Shown: in pieces, positions 47,991 through 57,124 of the stretch
How positions within the stretch are numbered: the first letter of the stretch is position 1
Layout: each line of letters starts with the position of its first letter
DNA from: JACVRW01 sp052038485
GTDB lineage: Bacteria > Actinomycetota > Thermoleophilia > Solirubrobacterales > Thermoleophilaceae
DNA: 64,000 bases
Assembly: GCA_052038485.1 (NCBI GenBank)
Contig: JBQGCL010000066.1
Location: forward strand, 1-64,000
Reading direction: 5' to 3'
Position numbers and translations under genes: made by a program
The notes under the pieces: model-generated
What the model was told of the DNA's origin: nothing
The model's input: only the letters and a program-made list of their open reading frames with translations
Databases searched by the model: none

Positions 47991-49013
47991 ATGAAAAGCG
48001 CTCTGATTGCGCTTGCGTTGATGGCTGCACAGCACGTCGGGGTTGCCCCGGCGTCGAGGGTCGAGTTCACGGTGGCGGCCAGCGGCGATTTCCTGATCCA
48101 CACTCCGGTGGCCGCGCAGGCGCTCGCCAACGGGGGTGGGCGGCGCTACGACTTCCGGCCGATGTTCCGCTCGATTCGGGCGCGTGTCGCCGGTGCCGAT
48201 CTCGCCCTCTGTCACATGGAGACGCCGCTCGTGCCGGGCCCGGTTCAGGGCTACCCGAGCTTCCGCACACCGCCCGCTCTCGCCGGTGACATCAAGGCGA
48301 TCGGCTGGGATGTGTGCAGCACCGCCTCGAACCACTCACTCGACGCCGGTCAGTACGGCATCGGGACCACGCTGAGGGCCCTCGACCGCGCCGGACTCAG
48401 GCACGCCGGGACAGCGCGATCACGTGAGGAGGCAACCGAGTCGACCATCCTCGAGGCCAAGGGGATCAAGGTCGGCTTCGTTTCCTTCACCGCTGTCTCC
48501 AACGGCCAGGTCGTCCCCCACCCCTGGAGCTTCAACTGGGCGAGCGCCGGCCGCATCCTCGCGGATGCGCGCAAGGCCAGGCGCCGCGGGGCCGATGCCG
48601 TGATCGTCAACCTCCACTGGGGCACCGAGTTCAGCCACGCCGTCTCGGCGTCGCAATGGGCGCTCGCCAAGCGGCTCACGAGGAGCCCGGCGATCACCGC
48701 CGTCGTCGGCCAGCACGTCCACGTCGTCCAGCCGATTAGCTGGGTCCATGGCAAGCCGGTCGTCTTCGGCGAGGGCAACCTCGTCTCCAACCAGACCGCC
48801 GCCTGCTGCCCGGCCGAGTCGCAGGACGGCCTCGTCGCTCTGATCGACTTCGTGGCCAAGGACGGCCGCGTCAAGGCCAGGCGCGTGCGCTACATCCCCG
48901 TCTGGGTCCGCCACCCGGACTACCGCGTGCTGCCCGCCAGGCCCGGCTCGCTGTCGTGGAAGCGAACGGTGGCCGCGGCCGGGCGCCGTCGCGGCATTCG
49001 CCCGACCGGTTAG
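47991..49013 (+). CDS. CapA-family (poly-gamma-glutamate synthesis-like) protein
   Basis: The protein has 340 residues from ATG 47991, with a signal peptide (MKSALIALALMAAQHVGVAPA). Conserved CapA metallophosphatase-fold motifs are present: FTVAASGDFLIHTP, ALCHMETPL, VCSTASNHSLDAG, LHWGTEFSHA and VVGQHVHVVQPISW. The family is needed for poly-gamma-glutamate anchoring in Bacillus, but most actinobacterial members have no pgs partners and unknown roles. TAACGT (47977-47982) lies 8 nt before the ATG as a possible -10. Its position alone gives no further clue. Confidence 0.87.
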   Translation: MKSALIALALMAAQHVGVAPASRVEFTVAASGDFLIHTPVAAQALANGGGRRYDFRPMFRSIRARVAGADLALCHMETPLVPGPVQGYPSFRTPPALAGDIKAIGWDVCSTASNHSLDAGQYGIGTTLRALDRAGLRHAGTARSREEATESTILEAKGIKVGFVSFTAVSNGQVVPHPWSFNWASAGRILADARKARRRGADAVIVNLHWGTEFSHAVSASQWALAKRLTRSPAITAVVGQHVHVVQPISWVHGKPVVFGEGNLVSNQTAACCPAESQDGLVALIDFVAKDGRVKARRVRYIPVWVRHPDYRVLPARPGSLSWKRTVAAAGRRRGIRPTG

Positions 49014-49025
49014 GGTCCGCGCACC

Positions 49026-50132
49026 GTGAAGATCCGCGCCGCCGTGCTCGAGGAGTTCGCCCAGCCGCTCGTCATTCAGGACGTCGAGCTCGACGGTCCG
49101 GGTCCCGGTGAGGTGCTGGTGCGGCTGGCCGCCTGCGGCGTCTGCCACACCGACCTCTACACGGCCAGTGGCGCGGACCCCTCCGGCTACGCCCCCACCG
49201 TGCTCGGGCACGAGGGCGCCGGGGTCGTCGAAGCGATCGGCGAGGGCGTGACCGGCCTCGCGCCCGGCGACCACGTCGTCACGCTCTTCTCGCCCCAGTG
49301 CCGCGAGTGCATCCACTGCCAGTCCCCGAAGACCAACCTCTGCCTGGCGATCCGCGAGCAGCAGAACCTCGGCTACCTCCCCGACGGCACCACCCGCCTC
49401 AACCGCGACGGCGAGCGCATCCGCCACTTCATGGGCACCAGCACCTTCGCCGAGGCCACCGTGATGCCCGAGATAGCCCTCGCCAAGGTCGCCCCCGAGG
49501 CTCCGCTCGACGTCATCTGCACGCTCGCCTGCGGGGCCACAACGGGGATCGGCGCCGCCCTCTACATCGCCAAGGTCGAGGCGGGCTCGACCTGCGTCGT
49601 GTTCGGCGCAGGCCTGGTCGGCCTCGGCGCCGTCGCCGGCTGCCGGCTCGCCGGCGCCGAGCGGATCGTCGTCTTCGACCTCTCCGAGGAACGGCTCGAG
49701 CACGCCCGCGCCCAGGGCGCCACCGACACGCTCGTCGGCGGCCCCGAGTCGGTCGACCGCGTGCTGGAGATGACCGACGGCTTCGGCGCCGACTACACGT
49801 TCGAGGCGACCGGCAACGTCGCCGTCATGCGCCAGGCCGTCGAGTCGGCCCGAATGGGCTGGGGCCTGTGCACGGTCGCCGGCGTGGCCGGCAAGGGCGA
49901 GGTGCTCGAGATCGTCCCGCGCTTCCTGATCACCGGCCGCCGCGTCGCCGGCGCAAGCTTCGGCGGCGCCAAGGGCCGCGACCGCGTGCCCGAGCTCGTC
50001 GACCTCTACCTGAAGGGCGACCTCGACCTCGAGTCGCTCGTGACCAACCGCGTGAAGCTCGACCAGGTCAACGACGCGTTCGACGCGATGGAGCGCCAGG
50101 AAGGCATCCGTACGGTCATCACGTACGCCTAG
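49026..50132 (+). CDS. Zinc-dependent alcohol dehydrogenase, class III-like
   Basis: The protein has 368 residues from GTG 49026. The catalytic-zinc ligands are in ACGVCHTDLYT and GHEGAG. The structural-zinc set is CRECIHCQSPKTNLC. The Rossmann motif GAGLVGLGAVAG and the late substrate-domain block are normal for MDR alcohol dehydrogenases. It is nearest to the class III / NAD-formaldehyde dehydrogenase group acting with mycothiol or glutathione, though a primary alcohol dehydrogenase is possible. TAGGGT lies 9 nt before the GTG as a weak -10. It converges with the MerR gene by 4 bases. Confidence 0.9.
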   Translation: MKIRAAVLEEFAQPLVIQDVELDGPGPGEVLVRLAACGVCHTDLYTASGADPSGYAPTVLGHEGAGVVEAIGEGVTGLAPGDHVVTLFSPQCRECIHCQSPKTNLCLAIREQQNLGYLPDGTTRLNRDGERIRHFMGTSTFAEATVMPEIALAKVAPEAPLDVICTLACGATTGIGAALYIAKVEAGSTCVVFGAGLVGLGAVAGCRLAGAERIVVFDLSEERLEHARAQGATDTLVGGPESVDRVLEMTDGFGADYTFEATGNVAVMRQAVESARMGWGLCTVAGVAGKGEVLEIVPRFLITGRRVAGASFGGAKGRDRVPELVDLYLKGDLDLESLVTNRVKLDQVNDAFDAMERQEGIRTVITYA

Positions 50133-50833
50133 CCGCGAGCGGCTCGCTGGCGGCGCAGCTCGGCCACCAGCGCCTTCTGGTGCAGCGCGGCGATCAGGTC
50201 GTTGAGCGGCGACGTCCCGGCCGCGATCAGGTCCGTCGCGCGGTCGGGGTCGAGCTCGCCGGCGAGGCGGTCCATCAGCACCTGGACCTCCTCCTTGACC
50301 AGCTCCTCCAGGGCGCGCTTGTACCGCAGCGTGTCGTAGACGGTGAAGCCGATCCGCTCGTCGTAGCCGCCCGCGCGGAAGCGGCCGATCGCCTCCACGA
50401 TCTCCACGTCGCGCGGGCCGTAGCCGCGCGAGGTCGGCGTCAGCACTTCGAGCTCCGCCAGCCGCTCCAGCACCTCCTGCGGGATCTCGTAGCGGCGCCG
50501 CAGCTCCGCGGCCGAGACGCGCTTGCGCTCGCCGGCCAGCGCCCGCTCGAGGATGCGGTCCTCGAGCTCCACCAGCGCCGCCGCCCGCTCCGGGTCCTCG
50601 TCGAGCATCGACTTGATCACCGCCAGCGGCATGAAGCGCTCCTCCTGGAGCTGCTTGATCAGCCTGATCCGCTCGACGAACTCGCGCGGGTAGTAGGCCA
50701 TGTTGCGCGACGTCTTGACGACCTCGTGCCCGTCCCCCAGCAGCCCCTCGCGCAGGTAGTGCTTGATCGTGCCCGCGCTGACGCCGCTCGCCTCGGCCAG
50801 CTCCTTCATCTTGAGCAGGCCGTTCTCGTTCAC
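50129..50833 (-). CDS. MerR-family transcriptional regulator
   Basis: The protein has 234 residues from GTG 50833, overlapping the CoA-transferase stop (GTGA). The winged HTH is LLKMKELAEASGVSAGTIKHYLREGLLG, followed by a coiled-coil linker and a long helical C-terminus (about 110-234). There are no Cys clusters, so it is not a metal sensor. Being last in the BKACE-CoA-transferase operon, it probably controls these genes in response to their substrate (inference). Confidence 0.87.
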   Translation of the reverse strand: MNENGLLKMKELAEASGVSAGTIKHYLREGLLGDGHEVVKTSRNMAYYPREFVERIRLIKQLQEERFMPLAVIKSMLDEDPERAAALVELEDRILERALAGERKRVSAAELRRRYEIPQEVLERLAELEVLTPTSRGYGPRDVEIVEAIGRFRAGGYDERIGFTVYDTLRYKRALEELVKEEVQVLMDRLAGELDPDRATDLIAAGTSPLNDLIAALHQKALVAELRRQRAARG

Positions 50834-52050
50834 CCCAGGAAGCTCCCCTGCGCGTCAGCGGCCGCCCCCGCCGCCGCACCCGACTCGATCAGAGCGGCGA
50901 CCTCGTCGTCGCTATAGCCCAGGCCGGCGAGGACCTGATGCGTGTGCTCGCCCAAGGCCGGCCCGGGCCCCGCCGGAGCGCCCGGCGTGCGCGACAGCTT
51001 CACCGGCACGCCCAGCAGCCGCACGCCATCGGTCCCGGGCTGGTCGACCTCGACGACCATCTCGCGCGCCCGGACCAGCTCCGAGGAGAGCGCCTCGTCG
51101 AGGCCGAGCACGGGCTCGAGGCAGCAGTCGTGCTGCTCGGCGAACTCGTGCCACTCGTCGCGGGTGCGCTCGCGGAAGAGCGCCTCCACCTCGGCGTGCG
51201 CCTCCGAGCCCGGCGCGGAGAACTGCTTCTCGATCAGGTCCTCGCGCCCGACGCCGCGGCACCACGCCTGCCAGAACTTCGGCTCGAGCGCGCCCAGCGT
51301 GACCCAGCCGTCCTTGCACTCGTAGGGCCGGTAGCAGACCAGGCTCCCCGCGAGCTCGAGCCCGCCGCGACCCGGGGCGACGCCCTCGGCCAGGTAGCGC
51401 GCCGCCACCATCGCGAGCCAGGACAGCGACCCGTCGAACATCGACACGTCGACGAGCTGGCCCTCGCCGCTCCGATCGCGCTCGCGCAGCGCGGCCAGGA
51501 TGCCGAACGCCGCCATCAGCGCGCCCCCGCCCAGGTCGGCGATCTGGCCGGCCGCCTGCACCGGCGGGCCGCCGGCGTCGCCGGACAGTCCGAGCAGCCC
51601 GTTGAGCCCGAGGTAGTTCATGTCGTGGCCCGAGCGCGCCGTGTAGGGCCCGTCCTGGCCGTAGCCGGTGATCGCGCAGTAGACCAGCCGCGGGTTCTCC
51701 TCGCGCAGCCGCTCGTAGCCCACTCCCAAGCGCTCCATCACGCCCGGCCGGAACGACTCGAGCAACACGTCGTGCGATCGCACCAGCCGCAGCAGCACCT
51801 CGCGGCCCGCCTCCTCCTTGAGGTTGAGCCGGATCGAGCGCTTGCCGCGGTTGAGCGACAGGAACAGCGCCGACTTGGCGGTGTCGTCGGCGCCCTCGTA
51901 GTAGGGCGGCGACCAGCGCACGTAGTCGCCCATCCCGGTGTCCTCGACCTTGAGCACGTCCGCCCCGAAGTCCGCCAGCAGCAGGGAGCAGAAGCCGCCC
52001 GGCAGCAGCCGCGACAGGTCGAGCACCCTGATGTCAGACAGCGCGTTCAT
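50830..52050 (-). CDS. Family III CoA-transferase (CaiB/BaiF type)
   Basis: The protein has 406 residues from ATG 52050, overlapping the BKACE stop (ATGA). The family signature LSRLLPGGFCSLLLADFGADVLKVE and the nucleophile Asp143 in SGHDMNYLGLNGLLGLSG are present; LLESFRPGVMERLGVGYERL is typical. It transfers CoA between acyl-CoA and a carboxylate. Next to a 3-keto-acid cleavage enzyme it may supply CoA to the acid substrate or product. The open frame continues to 52461 without use. Confidence 0.92.
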   Translation of the reverse strand: MNALSDIRVLDLSRLLPGGFCSLLLADFGADVLKVEDTGMGDYVRWSPPYYEGADDTAKSALFLSLNRGKRSIRLNLKEEAGREVLLRLVRSHDVLLESFRPGVMERLGVGYERLREENPRLVYCAITGYGQDGPYTARSGHDMNYLGLNGLLGLSGDAGGPPVQAAGQIADLGGGALMAAFGILAALRERDRSGEGQLVDVSMFDGSLSWLAMVAARYLAEGVAPGRGGLELAGSLVCYRPYECKDGWVTLGALEPKFWQAWCRGVGREDLIEKQFSAPGSEAHAEVEALFRERTRDEWHEFAEQHDCCLEPVLGLDEALSSELVRAREMVVEVDQPGTDGVRLLGVPVKLSRTPGAPAGPGPALGEHTHQVLAGLGYSDDEVAALIESGAAAGAAADAQGSFLG

Positions 52051-52934
52051 GCCTCCACGCGCTTGGGCGTGCCGAGCAGCTCGCGCGCCTCGGCGACGGT
52101 CGCCACGCGCCGGCCCACGTCCTCGATCATCCGCCGCGCCCGCGCGATCAGGTCGCCGTTGGAGCGCGCCATCTCGCCGTCGGGCAGGTAGAAGTTGTCC
52201 TCGAGCCCGACCCGCACGTTGCCGCCCAGCGAAGCCGCCGCGGCCACCAGACGCCACTGGTCGCGGCTGATCCCGATCACACCCCAGTTGTTGCGGCCCT
52301 CGGGCCCGCCGGGCACCTGGTCGGCCATGTGGGCGAGGTTGCGCGGCGTCGGCCGGATGCCGCCGGTCACGCCCATGACCATGTCGATCTGGAGTGGCTC
52401 GGACAGGAGCCCCATGTCGATCAGCGGGTCGAGGTTGGCCACGTGCCCGGAGTCGAAGCACTCGTGCTCGGGCCGGATGCCGAGCTCGTTCATCGCACGC
52501 AGGAACTCGACGATCGTGTCGAACGAGTTCTCGAAGACGGCCTTGAACACGAACTCCTTGCGCCGCTCCGAGTACTTCGCGTAGTTCATCGAGCTCATGT
52601 TCAGCGCCGCCACGTCGGGGCGCAGCTCGCGTAGGTACTCGATCCGCTTCTCGATCGGCACGCCGATCGCGCCCGTGGAGTAGTTGACGATCACGTCGTC
52701 GACGGCGCCGTTGATCGCCTCGGTGATGTTGCGGAAGTCCTCGACCTCGAACGACGGCAGCCCGTCGGGCGAACGGGCGTGGATGTGGATCATCGTGGCG
52801 CCCTCGTCGACGGCCCGCTTCGCCTCAGCGGCGTACTCGTCCGGCGTGTAGGGGATCGCGGGGCACTGCTCGCGGTTGGCGACGGCGCCCGAGATCGAGC
52901 AGACGAGAATCGCCGGGTCCTCGAACCGGCTCAT
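52047..52934 (-). CDS. Beta-keto acid cleavage enzyme (BKACE/DUF849)
   Basis: The protein has 295 residues from ATG 52934, with GGAGG 5 nt upstream. The zinc ligands His50 and His52 are in MIHIHARSPDG, and other conserved blocks are NYSTGAIGVPIEKR, PEHECFDSGHVANL, VMGVTGGIRPTPRNLAHM and RVGLEDNFYL (a third ligand). These enzymes combine a beta-keto acid with acetyl-CoA and give an acyl-CoA plus acetoacetate; 3-keto-5-aminohexanoate (lysine fermentation) and dehydrocarnitine are known substrates. Here the CoA-transferase and MerR suggest a catabolic operon. The substrate cannot be read from sequence by eye. Confidence 0.9.
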   Translation of the reverse strand: MSRFEDPAILVCSISGAVANREQCPAIPYTPDEYAAEAKRAVDEGATMIHIHARSPDGLPSFEVEDFRNITEAINGAVDDVIVNYSTGAIGVPIEKRIEYLRELRPDVAALNMSSMNYAKYSERRKEFVFKAVFENSFDTIVEFLRAMNELGIRPEHECFDSGHVANLDPLIDMGLLSEPLQIDMVMGVTGGIRPTPRNLAHMADQVPGGPEGRNNWGVIGISRDQWRLVAAAASLGGNVRVGLEDNFYLPDGEMARSNGDLIARARRMIEDVGRRVATVAEARELLGTPKRVEA

Positions 52935-52962
52935 GCTTGCCTCCGTGTCGTCGAGGGAGCGG

Positions 52963-53661
52963 CTAGCGCCGCTTGAAGTACCACTGGAACATCAGGTCGA
53001 TCCCGGTCATCGAGTAGCCGTCCGCGGAGCGCGGCTCGCCGACGCGCGTGTACGGCCAGTAGCCGACCGCGATCGGGATCCCGGGCGTATAGCCGCCCAC
53101 GTCGTTGCGGACCAGGAGCGGCACCGTCCCCGGGCCCACGGCCGTCAGCGCGACGCCGTCGGTCGAGTGGATCCGGAAGCGCAACCGCCGGTCGCGCACG
53201 TCGAAGACCTTCACGTTGACCTTCTTCTTCGTCGTGGCGTTCGCCTTGGGGCGGAACGCCCGGCCGACGAAGCGAGCCGTGCAGCACGTGTAGGTGCCGG
53301 GCAGGTCGCGGCCGGTCCTCGTGTCGATCCGGCTCGAGCCGGTCAGGATCGTCAGCCGCAGCTTGGCCGGGTTGGGCCCGGAGCGGACCTTGATCGCCGT
53401 GATTCGACCGTTCCCCGGCGCGACGAACGTGAACCGGTTCGAGCCGTAGTAGCCCCCGTGGCGGTAGGTGCAGGAGGTCTGGTTGGTCGGCGACAGCTGC
53501 ACGCCCCCGAGCGGCGCCAGGGTCAGGGCCGACTCGCAGCCGTAGTTCGCGTTCGGGGACCCGCGCAGCAGGCTGCCGTACCAGCGCGCCGACGCGGGCG
53601 CCGCGGCCAACGCGAGCAGCGCAGCGGTCAGCACCAGTACGGAGGCCCCCCGGCGAGTCAC
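52963..53661 (-). CDS. Secreted protein of unknown function
   Basis: The protein has 232 residues from GTG 53661, with a signal peptide (SVLVLTAALLALAAAPASA). Beta-strand-rich sequence with several Cys (NYGCESAL, TSCTYRHGG, TYTCCTARF) suggests disulfides. C-terminal aromatic residues (GYWPYTRV, MFQWYFKRR). No family recognised. TACCCT lies exactly 6 nt before the GTG. Confidence 0.75.
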   Translation of the reverse strand: MTRRGASVLVLTAALLALAAAPASARWYGSLLRGSPNANYGCESALTLAPLGGVQLSPTNQTSCTYRHGGYYGSNRFTFVAPGNGRITAIKVRSGPNPAKLRLTILTGSSRIDTRTGRDLPGTYTCCTARFVGRAFRPKANATTKKKVNVKVFDVRDRRLRFRIHSTDGVALTAVGPGTVPLLVRNDVGGYTPGIPIAVGYWPYTRVGEPRSADGYSMTGIDLMFQWYFKRR

Positions 53662-53667
53662 CGCACC

Positions 53668-53673
53668 AGGGTA
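53668..53673 (-). promoter_or_regulatory. -10 box for a leaderless transcript of the secreted-protein gene
   Basis: TACCCT (minus strand) is followed by 6 bases and GTG 53661, nearly repeating the arrangement at 25524-25536. Confidence 0.5.
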
Positions 53674-53685
53674 GGGTCAGTTCGC

Positions 53686-54258
53686 TCATCGCGCCAGCGG
53701 CGGCACGTTCCGCCCTTCCGCGGAGCAGTCGATCAGCTGCTGAAGCCGGCGCAGCCGGGTCTCCTCTCGCTTGGCACTGACCACCCAGTGCGTCGCCGTG
53801 CGCCGGTAGCCCGGCGGCCGCCCCGAGAACCACTCCCAGGCCGTTCGGTGGGCCCGGAAGCGTTGCTCCTGCTCGGGGGCGAGGGTGGCCGGTTGCTTGC
53901 GCTCCGACGAGTACACGCCGGTGCGCTCGGCGGTGCGCGCCTCGTACGCGCGCAGACCCGCCGGCGACATCAGCCCGCGCTGCTTGAGCTCTTCGACCTT
54001 GGCGACGTTGACGAGGCTCCAGTTGCTGGTCCGCTTGCGGGGGGTGAAGCGGATCGTGTAGGCGTCCTCGCCGAGGCTGCGGCGCACGCCGTCGATCCAG
54101 CCGAAGCAGAGGGCCTGCTCGACCGACTCCGGCCACGTGATGCTCGGCCGGCCAGAGCCCTTCTTGTAGAAGCCGACGACCAGCTCGCTCTCGGTCTCGT
54201 GGTGCTCCTCGAGCCACGCCCGAAACCGTTCCGGCGTCTCGAAGAAGGCCGGCTTCAC
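53686..54258 (-). CDS. YdeI/OmdA-family protein
   Basis: The protein has 190 residues from GTG 54258, overlapping the DUF1254 stop. FFETPERFRAWLEEHHETESELVVGFYKKGSGRPSITWPESVEQALCFGWIDGVRRSLGEDAYTIRFTPRKRTSNWSLVN is the bacteriocin-protection, YdeI-like domain, with a later helical part (KREETRLRRLQQLIDCSA). Members are cytosolic and their role is unclear. It ends the run that begins with accD. Confidence 0.88.
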   Translation of the reverse strand: MKPAFFETPERFRAWLEEHHETESELVVGFYKKGSGRPSITWPESVEQALCFGWIDGVRRSLGEDAYTIRFTPRKRTSNWSLVNVAKVEELKQRGLMSPAGLRAYEARTAERTGVYSSERKQPATLAPEQEQRFRAHRTAWEWFSGRPPGYRRTATHWVVSAKREETRLRRLQQLIDCSAEGRNVPPLAR

Positions 54259-55631
54259 GGAACGCGCTCCAGCGGCGGAGGTCGCCAGACGTTGCGCAGC
54301 ACCGACGGCTTCGGCCAGTACAGCCGCATGCTGAGCCGGAAGCCGCCGGCCGGCGCCGGCAACCAGTTGACGTCGCGCTCGGTCGGCCGCGTGCGCTGGA
54401 TCGCGATCACGATCGAGCCGTCGCCGCGGCGGACGAGCGGCGGGTGCGTCGGTCCGACCGAGTAGCGGCGGGCGGCGTTCGGGACGAGGAAGCCGTCGAA
54501 GTCGTACATCGTGACCGACCAGAACCCGCGCACCGGCGGCAGCGCGCCGGGCTTGAACACCATCCGGTACGAGCTCGCGCCGGTGAGCAGCGCGCCGGTC
54601 GAGTCGGCCAGCGCTGTCGGGTAGACGGACTCCTCGGGCGTGTTGGCGCCGATCCCCAGGATCGCGAGCTGGGCCCGCAGCAGGTAGTCGGTGCCGTACC
54701 GGCCCACCTTCGGGTCGAGCGTGAGCCAGCCGCCGTTCCTGAGCGCCCGGCCCAGCACGGCGACACGTGAGGCGTTCGGCAGCTCGGCGGCCTCGGCCTC
54801 GACCCCCGCGCGGAGCGCCTCGAGCGCGTCGGCCGAGAGGCCCGCGTCGCGCGGGCTCAGGCCGGGCCCCACGCCGACCTGCTTCAGGCGCTTCAGCAGC
54901 GGCCGGTCGCGCTTCGGCGGCGGATTCTCCGCGAGCGCGTTGTCGAGCGCGGCCAGCCACGCAAGGCCATCGGTGGGAAGCGGGTACTTGCGCGGCTTGC
55001 CCGGCCGGCGCGAGCGCGACGACAGGTCCGACGACAGCCGGTACCGGCGCATCTTGGCCTTCGCGCGGCGCTGGTCAGCCGGCGCGTCGGTGGCGAGCGT
55101 GCGCCCGATCATCCAGACCCGGCGGTACTTCGAGCGGATCACCGGGACGCCCCGGATCCGCTTGCCGGGCTTCTGCGTCCAGGCGATCTGGAAGCGCCCG
55201 GCGTGGGTGCCGGTCGTGCGCGTGCCGACGTAGTCGATCACGTTCGTGAACGGGTCGACGAACTCGAAGTCGAAGTAGCGCTTTCCCATATCCGGGTGGC
55301 TCAGCACGATCGGCCCCTTGCCGAGGTCCAGCTGGGCGAGCGAGTAGAGCGTGTCGTGGTTGGGCGCGACCACCGTGCGGTCGCTCGGCCTTGCGAACGC
55401 GCGCGCGTTGGCGAGCGCGTTGATCGGGGCGTTGCCCTGGCCGTCGTCCGCCTTCACGCTCGACATCTCGCGCCGGATGCGCAGGAACTCGAGCAGCGGG
55501 ATGCCGTAGCGATAGGCCTCGCGGCCGAGCGCCTCCGCCTGACCCGGCGTCACCTGTGCCTGCGCACCGACCGGCGCCAGCGCCGCCGCCATGACGGCGG
55601 CGATCAGCGCCAGGATCGCGCATCGACTCAC
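54255..55631 (-). CDS. Secreted DUF1254/DUF1214 protein
   Basis: The protein has 458 residues from GTG 55631, with a signal peptide (CAILALIAAVMAAALAPVGAQA). The DUF1254 part (about 30-180) has YRYGIPLLEFLRIRREM, VAPNHDTLYSLAQLDLGKGPIVLSHPD and RYFDFEFVDPFTNVIDYVGTR. The DUF1214 part (about 300-450) has LRAQLAILGIGANTPEESVY, PPVRGFWSVTMYDFDGFLVPN and DGSIVIAIQ. The pair is common in actinobacteria and of unknown catalytic role. It overlaps the amine-oxidase stop (GTGA). Confidence 0.88.
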   Translation of the reverse strand: MSRCAILALIAAVMAAALAPVGAQAQVTPGQAEALGREAYRYGIPLLEFLRIRREMSSVKADDGQGNAPINALANARAFARPSDRTVVAPNHDTLYSLAQLDLGKGPIVLSHPDMGKRYFDFEFVDPFTNVIDYVGTRTTGTHAGRFQIAWTQKPGKRIRGVPVIRSKYRRVWMIGRTLATDAPADQRRAKAKMRRYRLSSDLSSRSRRPGKPRKYPLPTDGLAWLAALDNALAENPPPKRDRPLLKRLKQVGVGPGLSPRDAGLSADALEALRAGVEAEAAELPNASRVAVLGRALRNGGWLTLDPKVGRYGTDYLLRAQLAILGIGANTPEESVYPTALADSTGALLTGASSYRMVFKPGALPPVRGFWSVTMYDFDGFLVPNAARRYSVGPTHPPLVRRGDGSIVIAIQRTRPTERDVNWLPAPAGGFRLSMRLYWPKPSVLRNVWRPPPLERVP

Positions 55632-57124
55632 CGCCGCAGCGCCTTCAGCACCTCACTCGCGGCGGCCTCGCCGGAGCGCACTGCGCCATCCATGTACCCG
55701 GTCCAGTAGGTAGCCGTCTCGGTGCCCGCCCAGTGGACGTGCCCGAACGGCTTGCGGAGCTGGGCCCCGTAGCGGGCCAGGATGCCGCGGCCCGAGTGGC
55801 CGACCGGGCAACCGCGCGTCCAGGCCTCCTGGGTCCAGTCCATCTCGAAGGAGGCCTTGGGGTCGCGTGCCTCGTCGCCGAAGTAGGTGACGAAGTTGCC
55901 GAGCACCGCCTCACGGCGCTTGGCGCGCGACAGCTTCGCGAACCTGCGCGCCTGGTCGCCGCCGACGAACCCGAACAGGATGCCCGGGCTGCCCGAAGGC
56001 GGGGTGTTGTCGAACGTGGTGTTGGCCGGCCCCACCTCGGAGACGGCCTGGCCGCTCAGCCCGGCGTCGCGCCAGAACGGGCGGTCGTAGACGGCCTCCC
56101 ATTTGATCAGGCGGCCAGGGGTGATGTTCTTGAGCAGCTTCAGGTGCGGCGCCGGCAGCCGCGGCGTGAAGTCGATCCGCGCCGCCAGCACCGGCGGGAC
56201 CGCCACGATCACCTGACGCGCCTCGACGTCGATGCCCTTCGCATGCACGGTGACGCGGTCGCCGTGCTGGTGGATCCGGTGCACCGGCGCGTTCAGGACG
56301 ACCTGCTTGCCGAGCCGCTTCGCCACAAGGATCGGGACCCGCTGCGAGCCGCCCACGAAGCGGCTCTCCTGGGCCCCGTCGGGAGTCGCGACCAGCAGTG
56401 CGAAGTTGCCCTTGTTCTGCGGGTTGCCCGCGGCGGCGGTGTAGGCGGCGTTGTACAGCTGCGTGATCTCGCGTGGCTCGGCGCCGTAGATCGCCTCGCA
56501 GGCGAGGTCGAACAGCGCCCGCGAGCCCGCCGTGGTGAGGTTTTGCAGCTTCCACTGCTCGAGCGTGGTCTTGTCCCACTCCTCGGCCCTGGGCGCCTTC
56601 CAGGGCGCCTCGACCGGGACCTCCGCGGCCATGGCGTTGAACTGGCCGATCGACTTCAGGATCGCCTCCTGGAAGTCGGGATCGGGCGACAGCCCGGGCG
56701 TCGCCGGGTAGCGCGACAGCTGCCCGTTCAGCAGCAGCACGTTGTCGCCCTCGTTGTAGGTCGGGAAGATGCCGACACCGACGGCCTTGGCGAGCGCGAG
56801 CACGCGGTCCTGGGTCGGGCCGACGTACTGGCCGCCGACCTCGGCGATGACGCCCTTCTGCACACGGTGGTTGAGCGTGCGTCCGCCGACGCGGTCGCGC
56901 GCCTCGAGCACGCAGACCTCCTTGCCGGCTGCGGCCAGCTTGCGCGCGGCGGTCAGCCCGGCGAAGCCGGCGCCGACGATCGCGACGTCGACCTTGCGGC
57001 GCCGCTTGCGCCGCTTGGCCGCGGCGGTGCCGGGCACCAGCACGCCGGCTCCTCCGGCGGCGGCGCCGGCGAGCAGGCCGCGGCGGGTCGTGTTCAGACG
57101 GGCATCACGCCATGTTTCTTCCAA
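55628..57124 (-). CDS. Tat-exported flavin amine oxidase
   Basis: The protein has 498 residues from TTG 57124, which has GGAG 5 nt upstream. An alternative is CTG 57097 in a CTGA overlap with accD. Either way the N-terminus is a Tat signal (LNTTRRGLLAGAAAGGAGVLVPGTAAA). An FAD motif (VAIVGAGFAGLTAARKLA...VCVLEARDRVGGR) and the C-terminal FAD block (HWAGTETATYWTGYMDGAVRSGEAAASEV) define the monoamine-oxidase family. ACEAIYGAEPREITQLYNAAYTA is substrate-side. It oxidises an amine or amino acid outside the membrane, producing peroxide. Substrate unknown. Confidence 0.9.
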   Translation of the reverse strand: MEETWRDARLNTTRRGLLAGAAAGGAGVLVPGTAAAKRRKRRRKVDVAIVGAGFAGLTAARKLAAAGKEVCVLEARDRVGGRTLNHRVQKGVIAEVGGQYVGPTQDRVLALAKAVGVGIFPTYNEGDNVLLLNGQLSRYPATPGLSPDPDFQEAILKSIGQFNAMAAEVPVEAPWKAPRAEEWDKTTLEQWKLQNLTTAGSRALFDLACEAIYGAEPREITQLYNAAYTAAAGNPQNKGNFALLVATPDGAQESRFVGGSQRVPILVAKRLGKQVVLNAPVHRIHQHGDRVTVHAKGIDVEARQVIVAVPPVLAARIDFTPRLPAPHLKLLKNITPGRLIKWEAVYDRPFWRDAGLSGQAVSEVGPANTTFDNTPPSGSPGILFGFVGGDQARRFAKLSRAKRREAVLGNFVTYFGDEARDPKASFEMDWTQEAWTRGCPVGHSGRGILARYGAQLRKPFGHVHWAGTETATYWTGYMDGAVRSGEAAASEVLKALRR

